Assembly (NCBI GenBank): GCA_020064725.1
Contig: JAGTWJ010000002.1
Span: 868,001-932,000 of the forward strand
Source: Drechslerella dactyloides
Taxonomy: Eukaryota; Ascomycota; Orbiliomycetes; Orbiliales; Orbiliaceae
Reading direction: 5' to 3'
Length of the DNA: 64,000 bases
Both the position numbers and the translations under genes were made by a program. The notes beneath the pieces are model-generated. The model had not been told where the DNA came from and searched no databases. It saw only the letters and a program-made list of their open reading frames with translations. Positions within the stretch are counted from its first letter, which is position 1. Each line of letters opens with the position of its first letter. This document shows positions 1-11,674 of this stretch, piece by piece.

Positions 1-2138
1 ACGTTCCGCGGTACTGTCAAACCTTATGTAAAAAGTTGCTGCATAGTGTCTCTTGTTCAGAATTTTGGTTCCTTACCTAATAGAATCATGACATCAAAGA
101 GTAAGTGCCCTGAGTCTCGAGTGCAATAAGCAATACGCGGAATTCAAAGTGCATAAGTGTCTTCTGCCGTGGAACACAAACTTCGATAAATTGGGGATCT
201 GGATGGAGGCCGGAGGTGAATGTGACCCAGCTGCATGCATGCAGGCTGCAGGAGCGAGCCAACTTGCATGACGCGGTGGGGCTCGCTGCATGCAGGTACC
301 ACTGGCGATTGCCCAACCACAAATATTTGTGCACGCAGGCACTGGCGGCAGCTGATAGGCCATGCGAGCGGCTGGGTACACGAAGACATGCATCCCTCGC
401 GAGTGCGGTCGACTGCTGGTCACAAGCCTCAGCCTTTCCTCTGTGCGCCGTCCGTGAAGTGAATGGGGTATCAAGTTTGAAATGTTTAGGTAACGTTGGC
501 TTGCATGGTGGCTCGACCTGGTCTCACACCCCTGCAGGTGGGCTTTTGCTTTGCAGGCTACGGAATATAATGCATGTCGGTGTTGGAGTGGTGGTACAAA
601 AGTATCTTTCGTAAACATAACGTTTGCCGAATACATAGGAAACTTAGTTTCGGGGACGCTGTAGGAAACTTAGTTTCGGGGACGCTGTAGGAAACTAAGC
701 GGATCCAGTGAAGATTAGCCGATGCCACCGGTAACGAAATGATTGATTGATATACCTAGGTCTAATGGTGACCTTGCACGCGAGTCCCGGTGGTTGCCAT
801 GGTGGAGACCTTGGTCCTTGCATTAAGATGCTGTATGCGACATGAACTAATAGAATTATAAAGCAATACCCAATTAATCGAGCATTCAGCTGAATATAAA
901 TTTGCTGAATATAAAATTCGACTGACAGACTTGAATTTGAATGTGTCAATCCACGGATATTAGCTTGGTGGCACGACCGGTATAAGGCGCCAACTGCTGC
1001 AGGCTATCCTGGGCACATACATATTTGCGGGACAATGGATGGCCCGGCGGGATATCGAACAATCTCGAGCGTTTTGTGGCACAGCGGACGTATACGTATA
1101 TTTGATACGCGAGGATAAGTGTGCGGGATGTTGTCCTGATAGAATCTAGCAAGCAGGAACGAGAGCAAGACTAGCGGTATAGCGGTATAGCCTTCAACTG
1201 AGGTTGAATTCCACCGTCCTGAATGATCGTCTTCATGCAAGCTCGGTAATGACATTTGCATATGTGGTGCTGATGGCTAGTGTTTAAATGCAGATGCCAG
1301 ATGCAGGTCTTGTGCGTTCCGCCCGGTTGTGCGGATATCGATCGATCTGGTGGAAATGCAGATGCATGCGGATTATATGCAAAGTGAAATGAAGAACGAT
1401 GCAATGCTGCCACAATGCAAATTGACGGGCGGCGAGCGTTGACGTTCCAGATCCAGATCTTTCCAGCGAACGAGATTCGGGTTGGATGCACCACTTCTGC
1501 ATGCGCATGCTGTCCAGCAACTCGGTTCAAAAGTTCCTATAAATATGCAACTATGCAAGCACAGGCCAGCTGGATCAGTACCATGCGGTTTAGATCATAT
1601 TCAGCCCATATCCTAAGACGGCCATCGTTTCGAGCCGAATGCGAATGTAATGTCCATGCATGTGCATGCTCGACGCCACTATCACTGGTATGTGCCTAGC
1701 TTAGATCGCGAGCTAAGATCGTCGATATCGATAGGGTATCACATTTGTCTCAAGACTAAAACTGATGGACAGCGGGCCAATATAATAGTGATGATCAATA
1801 TATTATAACAGTAATATTGAACTTAGTGCGGATATTATATAGGCTGTAAACACGGGTGCTTATCTATATAAGTGCGGTGACCCAGCCCGTCGTCCGTGCC
1901 ACGGAACATAGCTACATATGTAGTCTGGATATCTTACATGGGGGTAATTGGTAGTATATAACATAATAGATAAGAGAGTGACAAGAATTGAAATAAAGTC
2001 CGGAAGCGTTTCCATCAAGTTGCATATGCACCGTAATCATACACGTCTACATGCATGCTTCATGTCCATATGCGCTATCAACATGACGTCAGAAGTAACA
2101 TGGCAGTCTCCGATGGGTATTTCGACTGTGCATGCATG
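1..2138. other. Gene-free left flank
   Basis: No reading frame here has protein-like composition or splice-compatible partners. The stretch is rich in ATGCATGC-type words and short AT-rich blocks. The only clear structure is the 26-bp tandem repeat near 636-696. It probably includes the 3' flank of the minus-strand gene that ends at 2139. Confidence 0.6.
636..696. repeat. 26-bp tandem repeat, about 2.3 copies
   Basis: Two identical 26-bp units lie at 636-661 and 662-687, followed by a partial third that diverges after nine bases. Each unit contains an inverted repeat, GAAACT-T-AGTTTC, so each copy is a potential palindromic binding site or small hairpin. No gene is adjacent. Confidence 0.9.
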
Positions 2139-2852
2139 TTATACATTCGACGTCGACTCGAGTTTCCCAAAGTTCATCTGTTCCGCCCGCTGCCGCGCCA
2201 TTTCTGCGTCCTTTGCTCGCCACCGTCTTCGAGCGATATAGGACGCGCCGACGCCAAGCGCCGCGAAGACAAGGACGCCTGCGACGATGCCGCCGGCAAT
2301 AATGCCGATCTTTGGCCCGGGGGTGCTGCTGGAGGCCAAGGCCTGATCTATGCTTGTGTTCGAGGCTGCGGCTGCGGCGTTATTGGTGGTGCTGCTGGCT
2401 GGCGGCGTGGAAGGCTCGCTGGCGGAGTCTGCTGAGGTCGTCTCCGCGACAGTCTCTGTTGTGAACGTGGAGGTCGGCGCGCGGGTTGTCGCGGCAGCGC
2501 TCGTCGTCGGCTCTGCAGAAGTTTCTTCCTCATCGCGCGAGCTCGTATGCTTCGCTGGGGTGGTGGGTGCCGGCCGGCTCGACGGCGCATCTGTTGTCTT
2601 TACAACTCGTGACTTTGTAGGTTCTGCCGACACGGTTGGTGCTTCCGTTCGTTCCGGCCGGTCGTGCTTTGGTGGCCGCGTCGGCGTCGCAGTCGCGGTG
2701 CTGTCTTCACAGGAGCCATCGTCGCCAAAGAAGCATTTGACGTCCTTGGTCGCGTCTTTCCACCAGGACGCGTGGACGCCGCGGACGCATGTGTTCAGGA
2801 TGAGAAGGAATACGAGCAGCAGCGGGCCGGAGGGAATACGAAATGCCAGCAT
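2139..2852 (-). CDS. Secretory single-pass membrane protein, Ser/Thr-rich (Mid2/Wsc-like layout)
   Basis: A 237-residue intronless frame starts at the ATG at 2852. Residues 1 to about 28 form a strong signal peptide (RIPSGPLLLVFLLILNTC core). They are followed by a short segment with two cysteines (CFFGDDGSC). A long Ser/Thr/Pro/Ala-rich stretch of about 130 residues, likely O-glycosylated, comes next. A transmembrane helix follows at about residues 180-203 (GIIAGGIVAGVLVFAALGVG). The cytoplasmic tail is basic and about 34 residues long (ARRRWRAKDAEMARQR). This order (signal peptide, mucin-like stalk, one helix, short tail) is that of fungal cell-surface sensors such as Mid2 or Wsc proteins, but no WSC cysteine domain is present. 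The role as a wall or stress sensor is inference. The opposite strand has an open frame caused by the biased codon composition. Confidence 0.75.
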   Translation of the reverse strand: MLAFRIPSGPLLLVFLLILNTCVRGVHASWWKDATKDVKCFFGDDGSCEDSTATATPTRPPKHDRPERTEAPTVSAEPTKSRVVKTTDAPSSRPAPTTPAKHTSSRDEEETSAEPTTSAAATTRAPTSTFTTETVAETTSADSASEPSTPPASSTTNNAAAAASNTSIDQALASSSTPGPKIGIIAGGIVAGVLVFAALGVGASYIARRRWRAKDAEMARQRAEQMNFGKLESTSNV

Positions 2853-5800
2853 TACGACTATGCACTACGAATATAGATCCAACGTTTTGAAACGAGTGAC
2901 TGACTGATGCTTAAAACAGGTTACCCAGTAACCATATGCAAAACAAAAACGCGAAGCTGAAAGAGAGACTGTGTATGGTAGAATAGAGACAGGTTTGTCT
3001 GTCTATCGGTGGTAGAGAGCGTGGGTAGTACTGCCAGGCATTGATGCTTGAAAGAACTAGACTGGATGCGTCGCGGTCGCGGTAATGCGTCGACCGAAAG
3101 GAGACATCACGAAGTAGGAAGGAAAGGCGGGAAGCGAAGCCTTTTGTTTCCTCTTAGTGTTTGACGGCGACATTGTTGGCGCATTAGCGGAAAGGGGCAC
3201 AGCAGCCTCGGCATGTTTCGCAGGGGTCCCCGCGCGCCTGATGGAGCGAACGATCGCACTATTAGGGCATGAGGCTTTCTAAGTTTATCTGTGCATTCAC
3301 TCTGTTCAGGCAGAGACTGTGTGCGAACATATCTTTATCGCGAAAAGATGTTCGCTGGAATGCAATGCGGCATCGAGTCACAAGGATGGATGAACGAGGT
3401 TATTCTTGACTCGCGGTACGGGTATCCTGGTGGTTCCAGTCATCGTCGGTTTCGCAGTTGCGGTGCCGTGCTGCTGCATCGCGCACAGCATGGATGCATG
3501 GAGGAGCAATCATGGCTCAAACAAGAGGGCGCGGCTCTCTGGGAATGCGAATTGGTGTGCCATTTGGGCGCAAATTTGGATGGAAACGAAGGTGGGGGAC
3601 CCTGGATGGCGTCGTGGAAAATAGGAATCGCGGAAATTGGGTCTTAATCTTTCTTTGCAAATTTTCTCCTCCAGATGCTCCGAGGAAGGAGCAAATATGT
3701 CAGAATCGATCGATCTCGATCGATCAGATTTGCTATCCGAGCTGGAATCCTGCTGCTTCGTGCCGCCATGACACGGCTCGGGTTGTGTCCAGCCAGGTCC
3801 AGTTGCAATATGCCGACTGAAAAATTGCGGCCTTGGACAGAAAAGTTGGGATGTTCTCGGCTCCGTCGCCTGATATCAGTGGCTCGGTTCAGCCCCGCCG
3901 ATTGTCGAGCAGCGAATAGCAAGCCAGCACGGCTTGGGCCGTGCACTTGGAACCAACATTTGCCTGAGCTGCTGCCCTGCCGTGCCGCGGACCGTGGTGA
4001 CATCTGAGAGGTCCGTCCAGCCAATGCCTTTGCGCCCCTGGCCGTCGTACCCCTGGTCCGGAATTCAGGAACCGGCTAGGGCAGCGAGTTCACGAACACA
4101 GGGCAGGTTGCCAAACGGCTCTTCCTAAACCGGCATCCCCTGAATCTTGCTGGGGAGCATCATCGACAGAGCAGCCGTCGGTTTCGAGAAGGTAGGCACC
4201 GGTTCGACGAGGGTCTCGGGAGCCAAAGCGACGCCGGTTGACGAATCACTGCGTGATATACTTAGATGTCTAATGCACCAAGTTCGAAAATGGGTATTGA
4301 GAGTTTCAGGCTGGTCGTCATTTGCATCAACGGCCGAACTTTTGACGGCTGGTGCGCCGGGCTTCGGCTCGGTGAGCTGCAATGATGATACATGCAACTG
4401 CCTTGTTCGATGCAGGAACGCATGGCAATGCATGCAAAGCCTCCTCGGTCTTGTCTGTTCCATAGTTAGCATTCTCGGTTTTATCGATTGAACGCTGATT
4501 CGATTGACTGATTGATTGATTGATAGCATGCAATTGCCATCGACTAGTCTGGAAACGGGGTCAGCCAACGACCGGCAAGCCTGCCCCACCGCCATCAGGG
4601 ACGCCCTCTCTCCCTCTTATAATATAATATAGCTTCGGCCCCTGGCCCTCTGAGGAATTGGAGCCGTCCGTCTTCCCTGAAGAGGCTTTTTTGTTTTTTT
4701 CCTTTCGTCCAACGGTTCCCCTGAATTGACTGATTGAAATCGACCGGGTGTGTAGTGGAGGAGCGTGGTCGAGTTTGAATTTGCCTGGTCGTTGGCGAGC
4801 GAGTCTCCTGAGACGATGACCACACGCCGGCCGCCCGTCCGCCAGTCTTTGTTCGCCGCCTGCAATTAGCACTTACCTGTTCCGCCGCCGCTGCGATTCA
4901 AGAATCCATTCCACGACCGCTTCCTCCATTTCCTTTCAACATCACATCGCCATCGCCGTCGCTCCTTCCCTTCAACATCGCCATCGTCGTCATCTGAACA
5001 ACCGCTTGCGGTGCTGCTGCCTGCTGCTGGATGGCTCTATTCACTGGTCACATGGATCCCCTGGTCCTGTAGCATCACCCACCTGCAGATACACGCTGCC
5101 GTGGAACGGCATCGATAGCACGAATTGTTTTGCATAGCTACCCGTCGACAAAGTCTCGCTCTATCGTCCGGATCTATATCTCTCTTGGTAAGCGAATTAT
5201 TTGCAGTGTTGTTTTCTTTATTCTTTTTCGTTTCTGAATGAATACATACCGCCGCCATGGCTTTTCACGTCTCGGAAATATAATTGTCCATGATACTCAC
5301 CGGCGGTGATAACGGTTATCATATCGTGCATCTCGGGCTTCCCCATCCATCCGCTTGCTTCCCTTCAATGCATTGGCTGCTGCACTCGCGGGATGGGCGA
5401 CAGTTGGTTCTTTGGCTCTCTGTCGCCGCCGCGTCCTCGCTTCGAGACCCGGATTGAGCCGTGGCGGACAAAGGATCGCGGAGCCTCTCCAGCGATCCAT
5501 CCCTCTAACGGATTCGCTGGCCGCATCTCATGACCGAGCGGGAATAAGATGTCTTGCAGTTCGGATGGGACCAGTGCGAGTCTGCGCAGGTGCAGGCCAC
5601 CGCGGCTTTTGCGTGCTTGCGACATCTTTGGCATCTCGGCCTGGCCTTCTGCATTCGCGCTGGCTGCAGACGCAAACTTGTGCTCGTGTCGGAAGGCCTG
5701 CAGCTGCATAACCTGCTACCTTGGGGCACTGCAGCCAGGTCGCAGGAGACACAACGTCGTCTGCGAATTCATTCCGGGCAGCGGCTGGTCATTATCGCAC

Positions 5801-7018
5801 AGACCTGCCGCTGTGACATCCGGACGTGTATCGCGTTCTATCCCTCCTGATGGTAACCACTATCCATATGCCTGTAATCCGTCTGTTTGACACTATCTTC
5901 GCAAGCTGTGCAGAGAGGCAGACGAGGGCTTGAATTCCGGGGCTCCTCCTAGTCGTCCGCTCTTTATCGATTTCCTTGCTACTTCGTACCTTCGTTTCCA
6001 CTGCGAAGTCTCCCTGTTCTCCCGCACTTCCAGCAGCCGGCGGGGAGAAAAGAAATATACCCAGCTCCTACTCACCTACGAAGTACACATGCTCAATCTG
6101 CATCCGCACACATGCCCTTTCCATTAATTACTGTCTGCTATACGTGTGATATGGCTGCGGCCTGTCTGCAGCAAGCCATTTTCGCCTAACGTCCAGTCCT
6201 CTGCTTTAGTTCTACCAGTCCGCACGCGCTGCATAGATCTCTTGAATCTTGCCCCTTTTATCCAACCTGATAATACCCGGCCGTGGATCGCGAACGCCTC
6301 CCTCTACCAAAAGTTACCTGCTTTGGGCTTTACGCTAGTTTCGAATATCCAACAGCATACATCCCGGCCAGTCCATAGACATCCTCGTCGTGCACCGAAC
6401 GTTCGAGCGCATAGCCCCTAAGTTAGCCTTCGGTTCCGGCTCCAGCAAGTTGCTTTTCCTCTGAACAGCTTGCCTCCAAAGTCGTCCTCGCTATTTACTC
6501 TTCCGGATGGCACTAGCGCACTTGACCCATTCCTGACCCGTTAACATTCTCTCGTGGGGACTAGCTGCTGGGCTGTATTCTGTCCATGTCCGCCTTACAG
6601 AACAGCAGTAGTAGCAGCCTATTAGCCAATCCTCTACGTCCCGGACCTTACTCTAGTTAGGAGGCATCGAAGCTCAAATTGCCAAACCAGCTACATCTCC
6701 AGGCTGCGTTGGTGCTCTTGCATCGCATCGCCCTTCTCTTTACGCGGACGGTTTAATTGCTTGTTTGCCCTCGTTCAGCTTGCTCGTCCGCTCGCTTTCG
6801 GAGTACTCGACCACAACTGGTACTGCGTCGGCGTCCACGGCTGCTCGAGTAATTAATATTAATAAAGATTGGCGCAGACGGCACCGACAACTGCATTTGA
6901 CATTCTCTTGTTTTCTTTCGCTCTCCCTAAGCCTTACGAGCTTACAGCTACGTTGCATCCGAATACGGGTCACGTTGTTTTTTCCTCTTAAACTGCGTGG
7001 TCCCTTTTTATATAGACG
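2853..7018. other. 4.2-kb gap: divergent upstream region and long leader of the 7.0-kb gene
   Basis: No convincing gene was found. The left part is the promoter side of the minus-strand membrane protein. The part from roughly 4.9 kb onward is pyrimidine-rich with many short ORFs, and looks like promoter plus long 5' leader of the gene starting at 7019. Simple sequence includes overlapping GATC/CGAT palindromes at 3706-3726 and a (TGAT)n run at about 4508-4524. Confidence 0.5.
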
Positions 7019-10000
7019 ATGAGGCAATCTCGCCCGGACGCAAAAGACATGCTTCCGCAGGCGAGGTCGAGATCGAGAAGCCTCAGCATGTCGTCAGATA
7101 CAGCCCTATCGACTTCCGGTTCAGCGCCCTCGACACCCGGACCACTTTGCAGCGTTGTACCGGAGGCTGCATATATTGCGACTTCTGCCGCCACACAAAT
7201 TGTCACCAGCGATCACGAATCTTTTTTCCAAACGCTTTGCACAGAGGGGATTGTGAAGCCTGGACCACCGACCATTCTTGTTACACCGGATGCTTTGCGA
7301 CTTGTGAACCAGTTTCTGGACTACCTACTATGGTCGATATTATCGGTGGGAAAAACGACCACTCTTAGGGCTCTACGACCAGCCGTAATAGAAATTCTTA
7401 AGAGCCGACTAGCACGCGAGGCAATCGCTTCTGCCGAAGCAGAACTCGAAGAATACCTTGGCGATGCAGACGACGAAGATCTGGTGGAAGGTGTTGATGC
7501 AGACGAGTTCGACGTCGACCATGTATGGAGAAAGGCAAGGTTAAGATGCATGATCTATTCGTCGCTTGGCGATCTCGAGGAAGATGACGAAGATTCGTAT
7601 GCCTCGTCGATGCAGTCGGCATCGAGCCCTCTCGAACAGTACGCCCGGATGGCATCTACTGCCGTGGTATCCCCAGCCGTTGCCATTTTCTTGACGTCGA
7701 TACTGGAATTTATTGGTGAACAGACACTCCTCGTTGCCGGTCATGCGACAGTTGCCCGATTCTCACAAGCCCGGATCGCTGCGGCAGCAGAGGAAGGCAC
7801 TGATGGCTCTTACGAAGCCGTCGATAGACCTTCCGTGGAGGAACTGGATATGGAAAAGGTCGCCCTAAACCCTGTCCTCGGCCGGATGTGGCGACAATGG
7901 AAGAAGCTCTTGCGCGGCCCGGCTGGCGGCCAGATAGCTTCTAGAGCGCCCAGTCGCCGCGATAGCCGGCGACAGAGCAGTATCAGCACCGTCAGTATCC
8001 AGAGCGTTCTCGAGAGCAAGGCCAACAGTATGGCACCCGGCCTCAGGGAGTTTTCGACGAAGGAAACCGATCCAGAGACCGTCACTCAGGCCGAGGACCA
8101 TATCCCTGCGAACATCAAATCTGGACTCCGAAGACTCGCCTCAGCCGAGGCGCTTCTAAGCTCACCGCTGACACCCATTCCTGAGACCCCTGCGACTGCT
8201 GATGGAACTACAACTCACAAGATACCAATATCCGAATTGTCACTTCTGGTATGTTTTATCGAGCCTACTCCCCACCTGCCTTTCCTCAGCGAAGTTTGTT
8301 TTAGTGTGCTGCTGGTGGCCCCTTTTCCCCACTGTGGCAAAAGCTACGACAATCGAGGAACCCTTGTACAGGGTGTCAACACATTCCCACAGGCCCACCA
8401 GCTGTTTCAAGCTTGATGCCATGCGCTCGCAACGTGGTATCCGTGCGTGGATGGGTCCCTCTTGCGCAAGATGATATATTATGCGAAGAAGCTCGCTAAC
8501 TAAGTGCGCTTTTTACCTTCATAGAAACATGATCAGGCTTCTGCGATTCCAGAATTTCCTCGGCCTAACAGTATGACGACGTTACCTTCTCACCCGTCTA
8601 ATTTTATATTCCCGTTTAGCAGACAGTCCAAAGAGTACCCACTTGATGCCGTCACAGAAAACGTAAATGAACATCCTCATCGACATGTCCGCGCAAACTC
8701 GTTGCCTCTGCCTGGTGCTTTCCCCTTTACAGCCGAAGAACTTGATTTCCCTAAGGTTCCGCGGTCCCTGAAGCGTGCAGATGAAGACAACGTCTCGACT
8801 CCGGTTCCTGAAAAAGCACCAGAATTACTTGCACCTCAAGCTAGGGATCAGGACGTTGTGAGCATAGCTGAAACTGAGTGCACTGCCGCTGATATAGATG
8901 ATGACGGTGGAGAAATTTGCACTCTTGATAGCTTTGTTGTTCACGAAACCGCTCAAGCGACTACTCCAACATTCTACAAGGCCCAATCTGTCAGGATAAT
9001 CTCTACATGTAGCGCACCCGTCGGATTCGAGGTCGGTGAGCGCAAGTCCAGCAGCACCATCTGCACGGTTCGCGATGAGTCCAAAAATGAAACAAATGCC
9101 AGGAACACCGAGAGCCCTATCGACCGACAGGCAATTGTTCATTCTGCCGACGAAATTGGAATCGCCAAGACCTCCGACATTTCTATTCCTCCAACTGCTC
9201 TTCCTACTCCAGTACAATCCCCTATCGTGAACGACAAGACAATCGCTGAACTAATTCCGGATGTTCCTACGGATGGCCGAAAATCCACCGACTCCGGTGC
9301 GGAAAGTAGTGGTTCGACATCTAAGGATATTGCCAAACAACGAAGACGACGTTCTAAGTACTATACCCCAGCTCCGGCTCCAACCGCTCCAGATTTCTTC
9401 CCCGAAAACCACTCTCCAGAGGAGGTCGCCCGACGTGACGAGAAACCGCAAGTTGAAGAGGCGAAGCCGGAGCCTGCTCCGGTTGCCAGCGCTGATGATG
9501 ATGCCGCTTCCCAATCTGGCCGCAAGTCTGCTCGTGAAGAATTGCTGGATATGTACAGTCAAGATCCAGAGTTCGATGATGACGAACCGGCTCCTGTCAA
9601 GCGTCAGACAAAACCTACCACTCGGTCTTTGCGAGTTGCCTCGCCTCTTGGCTCGCCCGGCTTGTCACAGACATCGAAATCTGCCCATTCTGAATCGTCG
9701 GAATCGCTTGTAGGTAGAACAAGTGCGGAACGGCGGCAATACCCGTCTCTCGATCTCCCTCGTCCCACCTCCAAAAACCGTGATGTTACAACGCCCACAT
9801 CCAACCACGAACGTGCAGGTGTGCGGATGTGGACGCCACCTGCAACTCCAGACGGTGCCAAGGGACGCTACAAGGCAACCATCACCAAGTCTGCCTCCAA
9901 AGGGCATGGTCAATCCAATTCCATCTCCTCGCAGACTTCTGCGAAGCTGAAGAATTTCATCTCGGGAAGACCTACGACCGCTGATGAAAAGCGACAAGGC

Positions 10001-11674
10001 AATCGCGGAGACTGGGACAATGAGAGCACCTACAGTGATACCCGCACCCACACATCCAAGGCCGACGAGAAGGAACGCAACTTTGAACAGCTCATCAACA
10101 GCGGAACGACGTTGCAGTACACTCTCACGCCTGATAATGTCAAGCGAATCGATCTCGAGGTAGTGGATTGTCTCCTCCCCACCCCAAATTCTTTGTGCAA
10201 CCCCTTGCATTAAGGCATCAACGCTAATTTCTTGGTGACACAGATTGCTTCCTCGAGAAAAGGATCGGGCGAGTCTGGAAGGACGAAGACTCCTGTGGAT
10301 AGATATGTAGCGACATCAACCCCTTCGAACTCGTCGCCACCGCAGCCCAAACGGTCACCCTCCCAGAAATCACGGCCTTTAACAACCATTGCATCTGAGG
10401 ACCATGAAGACATTGTGCCTGAAATACCATCCCGCTCTCCTAAACCCAGCCAGTCCAGCGCTGCAAACGCTGAAAGCATTAAATTTTTCCCGCCACGCGC
10501 ACGCTCTTCTTCCGGAGCTATGTCGCAACCACCACCCCGCGGCGCATCACTCAATGCCATAAATACCTCCGTCCGAGCCAAAGCTACCCCCTTACCCGTT
10601 GCACACGGACCCGTTTCTCCTATTGATTCTCCCAGATCCGCAACAACTATTAGACCCGGAGTGATCCCCAGAAGACCAACGACAGGTTCTTTGCACAGCT
10701 CCTATAGTGCCCCAGCGGAAATCCGACAATTGCGTTCCGCGGATTCGAAATCGAGACTTATCGCACGGGCGCCCCAACCAGCTTCTGTCGACTCAACACT
10801 TGCATTGATCGATTTCTTTAAGAACACGCCCCCGCCACCCGGTAGCAGCGGTTCCAGTTCTGCCTCCACCAGCAGAACACCATATAGATCGGTCATGGAT
10901 CCAAAATTCAACGGACCAAGTTCTACAGGATCAATGACGAGCATCGCAGAGAAATCAACATCGCTATCCTCCTTCCACTCTCAGGCCGATCTTATCAAGA
11001 AGCCTGAACCCTCTCAACGGTCGCCCCGCATTCTTCAGCGACCCCAGACGGATGGCGGCCCAGGCAGAAAGTCAGTGAGGATCAAAGATCCATACATCTT
11101 AGAGTCAGAAGATGAAGATGATGGTTTCTTCGGCCCCCCCTCTCGGAAACTTCGCCACGAAGAGTCTCTCGTCGACTTCCTGATGAACGTTCCACCACCG
11201 GAGTCACCAGCGCCTTCTCAAACAAGTTTCACACAACAACCGTTGAAGAAGAAGAGCAGTGCCGCCCAGCTTATCGGTCGGCTGAGGTCCGGATCCAGGA
11301 GCTCGATGAAGATCAACAAATCGACTGTCTCCTCGCCCGTTGAAGCCCGCCAGCCACCCAAGCTCCCCAACGGCAATATCAACATCCCCCCTCGAAAACA
11401 CACACCATTACCTGTCAAAACTGTCATGGAGGAGCAGTTCACGCCCAGAGCCAAGTCTAGCGGTGGCGCAAGCGCCATGACGATGCCAGCCTCCTTGAGG
11501 AAAATGCACCAGGCTCGCGATCCTAAGGCCCATGCTCCCGATTCAGATCTGAGTGGACTTGCTACCTTCTTGAAATATACCGACCCGCCAGAGACCCCTC
11601 CACCTGCAGTCTTCGGCAAAGATGACAAGAGGGCGTTGGGGAACAAGAAGAAGCGTGGAGTTGTTGCAGTATGA
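7019..11674 (+). CDS. Large conserved-type fungal protein, 1431 aa, N-terminal helical region then disordered Ser/Pro-rich
   Basis: Three exons join in frame: 7019-8248, 8525-10159 and 10244-11674. The first intron is 276 nt, with branch CTAAC and TTCATAG acceptor; the second is 84 nt (GTAGTG...ACACAG). Both are phase 0, giving 1431 residues. Residues about 60-300 look folded and mainly helical (LVNQFLDYLLW, VSPAVAIFLTSILEFIGEQTLLVAGHA, ALNPVLGRMWRQWKKLL), interrupted by an acidic stretch. The remainder is low-complexity Ser/Pro/Lys-rich sequence. Near the C-terminus a short motif recurs three times: LALIDFFKNTPPPPG (about 1141), LVDFLMNVPPPESP (about 1264) and LATFLKYTDPPETPPP (about 1394). 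I do not recognise a named family. The layout suggests a scaffold or regulatory protein. Folding of the N-terminal part is inferred from hydrophobic pattern only. Confidence 0.85.

Noticed and set aside
2350..2907. 185-codon plus-strand frame rich in Val/Ala/Gly
   Set aside because: It is the antisense shadow of the Ser/Thr-rich membrane protein. Its composition follows from complementing ACN/GCN/TCN codons.
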